A model generated the notes under the pieces. It was not told the origin of the DNA and did not search any database. It saw nothing but the letters and a program-made list of their open reading frames with translations. This document shows positions 1-8,178 of a stretch of DNA of 64,000 nucleotides, piece after piece (the first letter of the stretch is position 1; every line of letters starts with the position of its first letter). The DNA is from Thermogemmata fonticola (GTDB lineage: Bacteria > Planctomycetota > Planctomycetia > Gemmatales > Gemmataceae), in contig NZ_JACEFB010000001.1 in NCBI RefSeq assembly GCF_013694095.1, forward strand, positions 186,001 through 250,000, given 5' to 3'. The position numbers were made by a program, and so were the translations under genes.

Positions 1-1
1 G

Positions 2-1057
2 CTCGGGATGTTTCTCGGAAGCCACCGCAACGGGGCCGGCGAGGTCGAGCCAGCGGCCCGGTCGGTGATGATCGAGTCGCCGACCGGCAGCGGCAAGACG
101 GTCATGGGGCTCTTGGTCGCCCGGGCGTTGCAGGACCTGGCCGGAGTCCGCGTCGGCTGGGTCGCCATGCGGCGGAACCTGCTCCAGCAGGCCGAGGCCG
201 AGAACCGGGCCAAGGGCATCGGCGTCGATCCCATCCGCTTCATCTCGATGTTCGAGAAGGACCCGCCTACCGACATCGACCTGCTGGTGCTGGACGAGGG
301 GCACCACGACGCCGCCGGCTCGATGGCCCATTTGCACAACGTCATCCGGCCCCGCTGGATTCTCGGCCTGACCGCCACGCCGTTCCGAACCGACCGGGTG
401 CAACTCTGCTTCGACAAGACGGTGAAGGACGCCGGCATCCATCGGCTCATCCAGGACGGCTTCCTGAGCCAGTACGACCACTACACCGTGCCCAAGTGGG
501 ACGTGGGCCAACTCGCCGACCTGTACTGCTCCGACCAGCAACGGTGGGGCAAGTCCGTGTTCTTCTTCCACTCAGTAGCCGACTGCCACGCCCTGGACCG
601 CCTACTCAGGGAGCGGGGCGTCCGCAGCGACGTGGTGACTGGGACGAGCGACCGGGAATCACAACTCGAAGCCTTCCGGCAGGGCGACTTGCAGGTGCTG
701 GCAAATTGCATGGTGCTGACCGAGGGATTTGACGACCCGAGCTTGCAGACCGCCTGGGTCCGCCCCTCCGGTCGCGGCCCGACGATCCAGATGGCAGGCC
801 GTGCCCTGCGGAAGTGCCCCGGCCTGGAGGCCAAGCAGGTCGTCCAATGCAAGCAGACCCGACATCCGTTCCTCAAAACGGCCCGGCCCCGTCAGCAATT
901 CCTATGGGAGCCAGACGGCTGGAAGTCGCTGACCATCAACCCCAAGATTCAAACCTGTGCCGAGAACGCATGCCGCGTCATCGCCCAGACGGTCGTGGAA
1001 CTGCCCGCCTTCCTCCAGCAGAAGCAGCCTCGCCGCCCCCGCCGGCTGCGGTTCTGA
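2..1057 (+). CDS. SF2 DEAD/DEAH-box helicase, 5'-truncated by window edge
   Basis: This is the C-terminal bulk of a superfamily 2 ATP-dependent helicase. Counting from the first in-window ATG at 8, the sequence shows Walker A PTGSGKT at about residues 25-31, a DEGH Walker B box at about 96-99, motif III GLTATPF near 120 and motif VI QMAGRALRK near 261. The reading frame is open to the window edge. Walker A lies unusually close to the first ATG, so the Q-motif and true start probably lie upstream. The C-terminal end (about 60 residues) is Arg/Pro rich. A DUF932 gene and a replication-like gene follow on the same strand, which fits a phage- or plasmid-type helicase on the integrated element. 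Substrate and role are unknown. Confidence 0.85.
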   Translation, partial: LGMFLGSHRNGAGEVEPAARSVMIESPTGSGKTVMGLLVARALQDLAGVRVGWVAMRRNLLQQAEAENRAKGIGVDPIRFISMFEKDPPTDIDLLVLDEGHHDAAGSMAHLHNVIRPRWILGLTATPFRTDRVQLCFDKTVKDAGIHRLIQDGFLSQYDHYTVPKWDVGQLADLYCSDQQRWGKSVFFFHSVADCHALDRLLRERGVRSDVVTGTSDRESQLEAFRQGDLQVLANCMVLTEGFDDPSLQTAWVRPSGRGPTIQMAGRALRKCPGLEAKQVVQCKQTRHPFLKTARPRQQFLWEPDGWKSLTINPKIQTCAENACRVIAQTVVELPAFLQQKQPRRPRRLRF

Positions 1058-1146
1058 CGTGGGGAATCCCTGGATTTTACTCCCCTCCCCAGCTTGTCAC
1101 AGCGAACCAAGGTTTCGGGGATTCCTTCTCGATTGGAGGTCTAAAG

Positions 1147-2364
1147 ATGGTCGCTTCGGGCAAGCGTTTCGACTACACCTTCTCCGCCGTCAACGACCTA
1201 GTGGTGCAGACCAAGCAGGACGAGCGGTCGGGCCAGCCGGTCGTGGCCGCCGTGCTGGTGAACGGCGAGCCACTGGAGCCAACCGAGCGGTTCTGGACGA
1301 GCCTCTACGCCCGCTACGGGTTCAACGGCTCGGTCTTCAAGTATTTCCGGCATGATGAGGTCTTCGAGCGGATCGCCCAGGCCGAGTCCGACCGCCTGCG
1401 GCTGTGCGTCGAGCGGGACGAGGCCGGCGGCAAGAACCGGCTCCTGGCCGTCAGCAGCCCGACCAAGCCCATCGTCCGCCACGACGACCTGATGGACACG
1501 CTCACCCGTTACGGCGGGCAAGGGGTCCGCTACGCGGATGGGATCGTGGAGTCCACCCACGCTCCGCGAGCCGGGTCCGGCAGCTTCCAGATCGCCGGTG
1601 ATGACTTCAGCAACCGTTTCGTGCTGGCCACCCCCATCGACGGGTACGGCCTGCCGAACGTCTACCTGTCACTCCTGCGGCATGTCTGCACCAACGGTGC
1701 GGTCGGCTACGCCAAGGCTTTCCGTTCCTCCCTCGCCATCGGCAGGGGCAATGACGATGTGAACTACTCCATCGTCCGTGCCCTGGATGGGTTCAACAAC
1801 GAGGAGGGGTTCGCGGCCCTGCGTCAGCGGTTCGACGCGGCGGCGAAGTCCTGGGCCAGCGTTTACGAGGCCCAGAGTCTCTACAAGCACCTGGTCAAGC
1901 TGCTGGCCCACCGGCACGTGGGCTGGGACGGGGCGGCGTTGGTCGGGTCGGCGAGCATCGCCCGCCTGCTCCACGCGACCGAGGCCATGGCAGGTCAGGC
2001 CCCGCAGCCCGGCACCGGCCTGGACGAGATCGGCAGCCCGCTCCTGGCCGCCTTCCACCGCATGACGGGCGACACCAGCCGGCTCTATGGCCTGGCGAAC
2101 CTCGACGCCCTGTCGGCCAAGCGGCAGCGGACGCTGCCGGTCCGGTGCAAGGTCTATGACCTGCTGAACTTTGCCAGCGAAGTCGCCACGCACCACGCCG
2201 ACGAGTACGGGTCGCGGTCATCCCAGGCGTGGCTCGGCTCGCTCGTCAGCGGCGAGTACGACCTGGAGAACTCCTGCGACAGCTTCGACGACTTCCAGGC
2301 GTTCTTCCTGGACCGCAAGCTCGATGGCGAGACGGCCCTGGAGCTTCAGAAGGTCGGGGGCTGA
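1147..2364 (+). CDS. DUF932 domain protein (phage/plasmid-like)
   Basis: A 405-aa protein resembling the DUF932 / TIGR03299 phage- and plasmid-associated family, whose molecular function is not established. The start at 1147 is chosen because a strong Shine-Dalgarno, GGAGGT, lies at 1135-1140. The frame is open further upstream but there it overlaps the helicase gene. The N-terminus reads MVASGKRFDYTFSAVNDLVV. A central DDFSNRFVLATPIDGYGLPN segment followed by a block with CTNGAV is typical of the family. The family is usually carried by mobile elements, in keeping with its neighbours. The family assignment is by recognition, not by a search. Confidence 0.7.
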   Translation: MVASGKRFDYTFSAVNDLVVQTKQDERSGQPVVAAVLVNGEPLEPTERFWTSLYARYGFNGSVFKYFRHDEVFERIAQAESDRLRLCVERDEAGGKNRLLAVSSPTKPIVRHDDLMDTLTRYGGQGVRYADGIVESTHAPRAGSGSFQIAGDDFSNRFVLATPIDGYGLPNVYLSLLRHVCTNGAVGYAKAFRSSLAIGRGNDDVNYSIVRALDGFNNEEGFAALRQRFDAAAKSWASVYEAQSLYKHLVKLLAHRHVGWDGAALVGSASIARLLHATEAMAGQAPQPGTGLDEIGSPLLAAFHRMTGDTSRLYGLANLDALSAKRQRTLPVRCKVYDLLNFASEVATHHADEYGSRSSQAWLGSLVSGEYDLENSCDSFDDFQAFFLDRKLDGETALELQKVGG

Positions 2365-2378
2365 CTTGCCCGCAACAG

Positions 2379-2428
2379 CATCGGCCCCCGCAGCCTGACT
2401 CCTGCGAGGCGGGCTGCGGGGGCCGATG
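2379..2428 (+). terminator. 17-bp perfect hairpin after the DUF932 gene
   Basis: Arms at 2379-2395 and 2412-2428 are perfect reverse complements (17 bp, very GC rich) around a 16-nt loop. The hairpin starts 15 bases after the stop codon at 2364. No T-run follows, so it could be a non-canonical terminator or an RNA-stabilising element. Confidence 0.6.
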
Positions 2429-2808
2429 TCGTTTCCCGGACGCGAGCCTCGCAGCCGTGTCGCACGGTCTGGTAAGTCTGCCGGCGTTACTGATGCTCCA
2501 CCAGCAAGCTCGGACAGGGGAGGCGTATTACGCGGTCATACACCGGCGGGATGGGTAAACTGGTCCCGCAACGTCCAGCCGGACACGACCGGGGCCGGCC
2601 CTCCTCGACTCCAACTTCCCCTTCTCCCTAACAGACAATTCGACTGGCCGCTCACGATAGCCGAGCGTGATGTTGGGTGGCCGGGTGCGTAGATACGGGC
2701 GGCGATAAGCCTCCGACAAAGATAGGTCGGCACTGAGCTTGTAGCGAAGCGAAATGGTGCCAGCCGACCGAGAGCACTCCCAGAAGGCGACTACGACCTG
2801 GCTACAAG
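2429..2808. other. Non-coding stretch between DUF932 and replication-like genes
   Basis: No supported gene. The short open frames here have no ribosome-binding site or recognisable product. The segment probably holds the promoter and leader of the replication-like gene at 2872; I could not pick out a convincing promoter. Confidence 0.4.
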
Positions 2809-2848
2809 CTGGCGGGCGAGGGGTGGCTCTTGGACCCTCGCCCGCCAG
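2809..2848 (+). promoter_or_regulatory. 14-bp leader hairpin upstream of the replication-like gene
   Basis: Arms 2809-2822 and 2835-2848 are perfect reverse complements (14 bp) with a 12-nt loop. The hairpin ends 23 bases before the ATG at 2872 and just before its GGGAG ribosome-binding site. That position suggests attenuation or translational control of the downstream gene, as is common for replication initiators. This role is inferred from position only. Confidence 0.5.
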
Positions 2849-2871
2849 TTCGCTTTCCTGGGAGTCGCAGC

Positions 2872-4110
2872 ATGTCCAAGACCATTCCACCGGCAGCAAC
2901 TCGCTACAAACTCATCCGCGACAGCATCCTCCCGATTCAGCAGAAGTGGCTCCTTGAGGTCCTGAACCGTTACCAGGGGGCCAATGACACCTGCTGGGTG
3001 CGACAGGAGACCCTCGCCCGCGACTGTTCCTATAGCGACACGCGGCAGGTGCGACGACTACTAACGGACCTGTTCCGGCTGGGCATCGTCTCGATCACGT
3101 CGCCCAACGGTGCGAATCACTGCAACCACTACTCGATCAATGAGCCGGCCTTGATCCGTCTCCAGCAGAGGACGCTCCCTCCGGCGGACACGGAAGACCC
3201 TTTCGACCGGACACGGAAGACCGCCCAGGCGGACACAGAAGTCCGCCCACTCCGGCGGACACAGAAGACCGCCGGAAAACCCCTAACCCGTTCAGTTAAA
3301 ACCCCAACGAAAACCGAAGACGGGGGCCGGGATGATCTTCGATCAGGGGAGGGGGGAGGGGGTGACTCACCCGGCTACTCTAGCTCCCCCAATCCTGCTC
3401 GGGAGGGGAACGCCTTCTCTGGCTCAAGAACGAGGGCCGCCCCTGATTCTGGCTCGCCCGACTCTGGATGGGATAACAACGCCCAACTCTCTGACTTCAT
3501 CAAATACCTGCCGAGCGAGGAAGTCTACGCCAAGGTTGAACTCATCCGGCTCTCTGAGAATGACAACCCGATGGTCCGGTCCACCAGGGACCCCAACTCT
3601 GTTGCTGCTGGTCACGTGACCCTCATGAAGGAGATCGAGACAGAGAGGGGCCGCCACCCCGACCCCTGGGAGATCGCGGACGCCACCAACGACCAGGTGT
3701 TCAGGGGATTGAAGCAACTCTCCTGGGGCCTCCTCGTTTCCCGCAAGGTGTTGAAGACAGGGAGATCAGCCAGGGAGGAATTCAAGTATCAGATCGTCCG
3801 CCGGATGAGGGACAAAGACTACTGTACTTCTCCCCTGGGCCAGAACTCCGCCGACGCCCATCACCGGAGAATCGAGGAAATGAAGAGGGACGCGGCCCTG
3901 TCCGGCGACAATCCCTCCAGGCCCTGCGGCCTCTGGAGTGATACCGTGGAGTCCGGCGACAACCACCTGTCCGGTCCGTCTCTGGAGGCCAACCCAATCC
4001 GGAGAAACCACCGGCTAGAGACGCTCCTGGAGTTGAAGAGGCTTAACCCGGATGATTCTGAACTAGACCAACTCATCCGCGAGGTTCAGGAAGAGACGGC
4101 AGAGGAGTAA
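2872..4110 (+). CDS. Winged-helix replication-initiator-like protein with internal iterons
   Basis: A 412-aa protein. The start at 2872 has GGGAG about 8 nt upstream. Residues about 20-100 form a helix-turn-helix/winged-helix module of the kind seen in plasmid and phage initiators (WVRQETLARDCSYSDTRQVR, then RRLLTDLFRLGIVSI). Residues about 105-175 are Pro/Thr/Asp/Arg/Gly rich and look like a linker. The C-terminal part (about 200-400) is helical and charged and I do not recognise it. Four 15-bp iteron-like repeats (3185-3270) lie inside the gene, immediately after the DNA-binding module, and are followed by an A-rich tract. This arrangement matches the phage lambda O gene, where the origin lies within the initiator gene. 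Replication initiation is an inference. Confidence 0.65.
   Translation: MSKTIPPAATRYKLIRDSILPIQQKWLLEVLNRYQGANDTCWVRQETLARDCSYSDTRQVRRLLTDLFRLGIVSITSPNGANHCNHYSINEPALIRLQQRTLPPADTEDPFDRTRKTAQADTEVRPLRRTQKTAGKPLTRSVKTPTKTEDGGRDDLRSGEGGGGDSPGYSSSPNPAREGNAFSGSRTRAAPDSGSPDSGWDNNAQLSDFIKYLPSEEVYAKVELIRLSENDNPMVRSTRDPNSVAAGHVTLMKEIETERGRHPDPWEIADATNDQVFRGLKQLSWGLLVSRKVLKTGRSAREEFKYQIVRRMRDKDYCTSPLGQNSADAHHRRIEEMKRDAALSGDNPSRPCGLWSDTVESGDNHLSGPSLEANPIRRNHRLETLLELKRLNPDDSELDQLIREVQEETAEE
3185..3270 (+). repeat. Four iteron-like 15-bp direct repeats (candidate origin)
   Basis: Copies of CGGACACRGAAGWCC begin at 3185, 3208, 3230 and 3256. They are spaced 23, 22 and 26 bp, about two helical turns. Because these spacings are not all multiples of three, the copies are translated in different frames, so the DNA and not the peptide is conserved. 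A comparatively A-rich tract follows at about 3274-3320. Confidence 0.7.
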
Positions 4111-4172
4111 CTCTCCTTCACCTTCCCTTCTGGGTTCCAAATTCGTCCCCTCCCCTGCCACAAAGATAAGAC

Positions 4173-4883
4173 ATGAGACTCCAGACGATCACCGAGGATG
4201 ACCGAACCAGCCGGGTCCACCGGCAGGCCAAGAAGCTACTGTCGGGGCTGATCGGCGACCTCGTGACCGACCCCGCCGCCGTCTACGACCACCTGATCCG
4301 GGGCATCTCTAACGTCAACCAGTTCCTGATGGAGGACCATGACTGGTGGGACGAGTTGTTCGGCCTGCTGAGGCCGTTCGACCCGCAGGCCCTGGAAGGT
4401 TTCTACGAGCAGACCCTCCGGCACGTCATGGAGTTGGTTCGCGGGCGTGTGAAGAGAGAGTTCGACCTGACGGAGGGGCTTGTCAGCGGCTTTCTGGGCC
4501 TGCTCAGGAAGATCGCCTTCTTCGTCATCAAGGCCGCCATTGCCGGCCTGGTCGCGGACAGCGACGGCCCAGAGCCTGAGCCTCCGGCCTCGGTGACGGG
4601 AAGGCGACATGCCCGCAGACGGGAGTACATCGGTTACCTGAACCTCGTGGCGGCAACCCACTTCATGGGTCAAGTGCTCGACCACGCCGAGGAGTACCGA
4701 CAGGGCAAGGCAAGCGAGAGGAATCACCAGAAAGGGGCACGCGATGCGGCTGGCAACGATCCGGGAAGAGAAGGCACGCGACGAGCGGTCGGAACGGTCA
4801 GCGGCCTCAACCCCCCGCAACGCCCAAGAGGCGGACGCCCTCTTCCGGAAGGGCCTTCGAGTGATGAGGACGGGGGACGATGA
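4173..4883 (+). CDS. Hypothetical protein
   Basis: A 236-aa protein that I do not recognise. The N-terminal about 150 residues look folded and helical, with a hydrophobic stretch near residues 105-125 (GFLGLLRKIAFFVIKAAIAGLV) that could be a membrane helix or an amphipathic core. The last about 50 residues are Gly/Pro/Arg rich and coincide with the 140-bp overlap with the next gene, so the natural C-terminus may be shorter or frameshifted. The opening MRLQTI resembles the MRLATI start of the next gene. It probably belongs to the element's small accessory genes. Confidence 0.5.
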   Translation: MRLQTITEDDRTSRVHRQAKKLLSGLIGDLVTDPAAVYDHLIRGISNVNQFLMEDHDWWDELFGLLRPFDPQALEGFYEQTLRHVMELVRGRVKREFDLTEGLVSGFLGLLRKIAFFVIKAAIAGLVADSDGPEPEPPASVTGRRHARRREYIGYLNLVAATHFMGQVLDHAEEYRQGKASERNHQKGARDAAGNDPGREGTRRAVGTVSGLNPPQRPRGGRPLPEGPSSDEDGGR

Positions 4884-5418
4884 GGCGGCGTTTCGGATCT
4901 TCGACCGCCTGAGCCGCTACGAAGGAGAGGCACCGCCGGGCCTGGTAGACGGTGCCAAGCTGGGCCGGGACCTGCTCGACCCCGACCTGACGCCCACCGA
5001 GAAGGCCGACCAGTTCTTCGACCTCTTCCCCGGCAGGATCATCCACATTTATAACGCCGACCAGGGCGACGAGCCGGCGGGATTGTCTCCGCCAGATGAT
5101 CGCGATGAGCCGGCACGGTCGGTCCTGCCGCTCGACCAGCCGACCATGACCTGGCTCACCCGCAACGACCTGTTCACGTCAGCCTTTCGCTCACTGGAGC
5201 GGGGCGACCTGGAGGAGGCCGACCGGGTTTTCGCCGAGTTTCTGGAGCGGACGAAGGACGACCCGTCCGCGTCCCTGCGAGCGACGGTCATGCTGGCCCG
5301 GAACGCCATCGAGGCACAGCGGTCGAGCCGAGAAAGTGCAACCGAACCGGAGCAGGTTATTTCGCGATGCCTTCATTCCCTGCTCAGCAGTTCTCGGCTC
5401 GAAGCCACATGCCGCTAG
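4744..5418 (+). CDS. Hypothetical protein, possible TPR-like
   Basis: A 224-aa charged, largely helical protein. The start at 4744 is preceded by AAAGGGG. Helical segments such as AQEADALFRKGLRVMRTGDDEAAFRIFDRL (about residues 27-56, quoted in part) and LFTSAFRSLERGDLEEADRV (about 142-161) have the A/G/Y-like spacing of tetratricopeptide repeats, but this is only suggestive. It overlaps the previous gene by 140 bp in another frame and is convergent with csb2, whose stop lies 10 bp away. No function can be assigned. Confidence 0.5.
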   Translation: MRLATIREEKARDERSERSAASTPRNAQEADALFRKGLRVMRTGDDEAAFRIFDRLSRYEGEAPPGLVDGAKLGRDLLDPDLTPTEKADQFFDLFPGRIIHIYNADQGDEPAGLSPPDDRDEPARSVLPLDQPTMTWLTRNDLFTSAFRSLERGDLEEADRVFAEFLERTKDDPSASLRATVMLARNAIEAQRSSRESATEPEQVISRCLHSLLSSSRLEATCR

Positions 5419-5427
5419 GTCGAAGCA

Positions 5428-6972
5428 TCAAGTTGCTCGTCGAAACAACCCTAATCCGAAGTGACAGGAATGACCGACGCAAAGGGGACCAGGAACTGGC
5501 TGTCCGAACTGAAGTCGGAAGCGGTAGCCGGGTCGCATCCTTGTCCCCCGTTCCTCGGAACGCCGCTGCCTTTCCGGAGGCGTCTCATGGATCGTCGTCC
5601 ACGTCGAGCCGCCTTCAACCCCTTCCACCAAGGGTTCTGGTAGCCCGAATCGCACGAGCAGTTTGCGGAGGCAGGCTTCGGGTGTCTCGCCTGGACGGCG
5701 GCGTCCGTTCCGCCGAAATCGCTGGCGGCCCGCCGGCAGGACGAACGGAGTAACCGACTGCCAGACCTGGGCCGGCGACCAGTAGTCTGCTGGCGGGGGG
5801 ACCGAGAATGGGAGAACGACCAAGCGGATCTGCCAGTCCATACTCCCCCGTTCCCACGCCAGAGGTAGTTCGGTAGCCGCCAGAAAGGCGTCGATCTCAT
5901 CATCCGTGAAGGGGGAGTTTCTCCAGCAGATCAAGCGGGTCGCCAGCCCCTCGGCGTCAGGGATGAGGGCGAAGAACGCCGTAGTCTGCCCATCCACTCG
6001 ATTCCCCGCACCGTCAAGGCCCCGGATCAACGAAAGGGCATCGCGTTCCTCGTCGGTCAACTCCCCATATCGTGTGGTCCGCCTATCACTGACCTGAAAG
6101 CACCGCTGCCGAATTACCTCCTCGCGGAACCGCTCGGTCAACTTGACCCAATGAGCTTCCGGCGGGTAGACCCTGCCTCCAACAGCGAATTGGAGAACCC
6201 GAACATCAGGCGGATACCGCCGCCGTGTCATAGGAACTGGCCTAACAGGCTTCTTGGTGGGAATCGTCGCGTAGTACCACGCCGTACCTGGCGGAATCCG
6301 ACGCTGCTTAAGCTGATCGCTGTCAGTGACGGCAAGCAGTGATTCCAGGTTGAGTTCTCGGTCCGGAATTGCGACAAGGACGGGGTTGCCAGTACCGGCA
6401 ATTCGCTCCAGGCGACAGTTTGGAGTGATCGTCCGCCCGTCGTCCACTATCTGAAAGCGGCAATAGCTTTCGGCACGCCCGAAGTAGAGCAGCCGCTGGA
6501 GCACCTGAGATAACAGCCGCTCCTCTTGGGAGTCCAATTCGGTAGCTTCCCAGATCCAGTAGACGGGATCGAGACGAGTGATGACTCGGTAGTGGTCTTG
6601 CACCAGCGTGGTCCCGACTTGCTTGAAGCTGTAATCGAGTACCTGCTTCGCACTGCCGGGAACCTTCTTGTACTTGTACTGCTCCTCCAGACCGACCGGG
6701 TGGTACTGGTGAATCGCACGCCCCCGCCAAGTGTTCTCGGGCAGCCGGAAGCAAGGGGCTTGCCGAGCCAGCTTGGATAGGACTCGATTTCGCAAGGCAT
6801 CGTCCGAGTCACCCGTCTCGCGACTATACTGAAACCAGCGAGCGGCGAGAGCACGGAGCAGCCGCCAGGGTGAAGGCGGCCACTCGCCGTAGGGGTCTTC
6901 AAACGGGTTCTGGTTCCAGCGAGTCGCATGAAACCGCCCGAGTGGGAAGGACTGTTCAAGCACTAGGGCCAT
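5428..6972 (-). CDS. csb2: Type I-G (I-U) CRISPR protein Csb2 (Cas5-Cas6 fusion)
   Basis: A 514-aa protein of the Csb2 / GSU0054 family. In type I-G systems it combines the Cas5-like Cascade subunit with the Cas6-like crRNA-processing activity. The start at 6972 is chosen over an upstream in-frame start because the protein then opens MALVLEQSFPLGRFHATRWN, the family's usual N-terminus, with GAGGAG just upstream. The following GEWPPSPWRLLRALAARWFQ block is characteristic. The extreme C-terminus GHSCHFGLGLF is the glycine-rich loop shared with Cas5/Cas6 RAMPs. The start overlaps the 3' end of csb1 by 17 bp, so the genes are translationally coupled. It is the last gene of a four-gene effector operon. 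Confidence 0.88.
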   Translation of the reverse strand: MALVLEQSFPLGRFHATRWNQNPFEDPYGEWPPSPWRLLRALAARWFQYSRETGDSDDALRNRVLSKLARQAPCFRLPENTWRGRAIHQYHPVGLEEQYKYKKVPGSAKQVLDYSFKQVGTTLVQDHYRVITRLDPVYWIWEATELDSQEERLLSQVLQRLLYFGRAESYCRFQIVDDGRTITPNCRLERIAGTGNPVLVAIPDRELNLESLLAVTDSDQLKQRRIPPGTAWYYATIPTKKPVRPVPMTRRRYPPDVRVLQFAVGGRVYPPEAHWVKLTERFREEVIRQRCFQVSDRRTTRYGELTDEERDALSLIRGLDGAGNRVDGQTTAFFALIPDAEGLATRLICWRNSPFTDDEIDAFLAATELPLAWERGSMDWQIRLVVLPFSVPPPADYWSPAQVWQSVTPFVLPAGRQRFRRNGRRRPGETPEACLRKLLVRFGLPEPLVEGVEGGSTWTTIHETPPERQRRSEERGTRMRPGYRFRLQFGQPVPGPLCVGHSCHFGLGLFRRAT

Positions 6973-8164
6973 CTGGCTCCTCGCTTTCCTCTTCAGGCTC
7001 GCCCTCGTCGGTCCCGGTCGTCGCATCTTCTTTACTCGGCTTGAAGAGGTCCCCGAAGGGGTAGTAGACGCGGGTGATCGGCTCGGCGGGGAACGTGGCG
7101 GCAGTAATCGCGGATCGAATGTCGATCAGCGGCAACTCCGCGGGAAGTGGCTCGTCGCCCTCCTTCTGCTCGTCGGTCGTGATCGAGACGTTCTGCATCT
7201 GCAGCTTGCAACCCGAACGGTAGGAGAAAGTCCTGCCGAGAAGTTGTTGAATCTTCCAGAGGGCGAAAGCGAGCAGGAACTCCTTCTGTGGGCGAGTAAG
7301 CCCAAGCGTCTTCTTCTCTTCTCCTTGGTTGACATCCCGGCCATAGGAGCGGAGCAGGGCCAAGTCGATGATGAACGTGGCCCGGATCTCTCGTGCCGTT
7401 TCCTCGTCCACGGCGAAGATCGGCTGGCCGGAGGTTGTCTTGCCGAGCCGGTCAAACTTCACGCCGGAGCGACCGACCCGAGCGGCCCCGATCGCTTCGA
7501 GATGAGCGGTCAGTATCCGGCTGATCTTGATCTGCTCCTTCGCGAACAGGACACCGTGAACCAGGGAGTTCGGATCGTACTTGAACAGGGTCTGGTAGAT
7601 CGACCACCACGCTTCCGGGGGAATGAAGTACGTCTTGTCCTTTTTCACCTCGATGATCTGGAACTCCCTGCGGAGCACGTCTCGGAAACTGGACTCCTCG
7701 GGCCGGCTTCCCGCCCCCAACCGCCTCGCGTCGAGGAAGTAGTCGGAAGCGATTCGGTGCCCCTCAGTCAAACTGGTCGTGACGACGCGATCACGCGGGT
7801 CGTCGGGCTTCAGCGTCACACTCCCGCCGTTGATGGTCGGGTCTCGATCCGTCACACACTTGACGTAGGGAAGCCCCGCCAGGTCCGGGTTCAGGTCGGG
7901 GTCGTTCTCGCCGGCCAAGCACACCTGTTCCAGGTGGTTGGCCATGCTCGCCGGACTGTCCACGATGCAGACCTTCTCGGACTGCCCGTCGGAACGCGGG
8001 GCGTCGTAGATGACGTGGCCGACCTCGGGAAAGCCAGCCGGTTGGAAGCGGTCGAGGCCAGCAGCAACACCCATCTGGGCCTGGATAATCAGGCATACCG
8101 GGCCTTTGGGGTCCAGCAGCTTGTGCTTCGTCGAAAGCTCGGAGATTTTCACGGCTGTCGGCAT
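6956..8164 (-). CDS. csb1: Type I-G (I-U) CRISPR protein Csb1 (Cas7)
   Basis: A 402-aa member of the Csb1 / GSU0053 family, the Cas7 backbone subunit that coats the crRNA spacer in type I-G Cascade. The N-terminus carries a conserved block around GVAAGLDRFQPAGFPEVGHV and residues SPASMANHLE, as is usual for Csb1. The C-terminus ends in an acidic, low-complexity tail. It follows csx17 after 14 bp and overlaps csb2 by 17 bp. Length and motif order are normal, with no sign of decay. Confidence 0.88.
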   Translation of the reverse strand: MPTAVKISELSTKHKLLDPKGPVCLIIQAQMGVAAGLDRFQPAGFPEVGHVIYDAPRSDGQSEKVCIVDSPASMANHLEQVCLAGENDPDLNPDLAGLPYVKCVTDRDPTINGGSVTLKPDDPRDRVVTTSLTEGHRIASDYFLDARRLGAGSRPEESSFRDVLRREFQIIEVKKDKTYFIPPEAWWSIYQTLFKYDPNSLVHGVLFAKEQIKISRILTAHLEAIGAARVGRSGVKFDRLGKTTSGQPIFAVDEETAREIRATFIIDLALLRSYGRDVNQGEEKKTLGLTRPQKEFLLAFALWKIQQLLGRTFSYRSGCKLQMQNVSITTDEQKEGDEPLPAELPLIDIRSAITAATFPAEPITRVYYPFGDLFKPSKEDATTGTDEGEPEEESEEPDGPSA

Positions 8165-8178
8165 AGGCGGAATGCTCC

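Noticed and set aside
814-1146. Upstream extension of the DUF932 gene
   Set aside because: Overlaps the helicase in another frame and lacks a ribosome-binding site; the GGAGGT at 1135 supports 1147.
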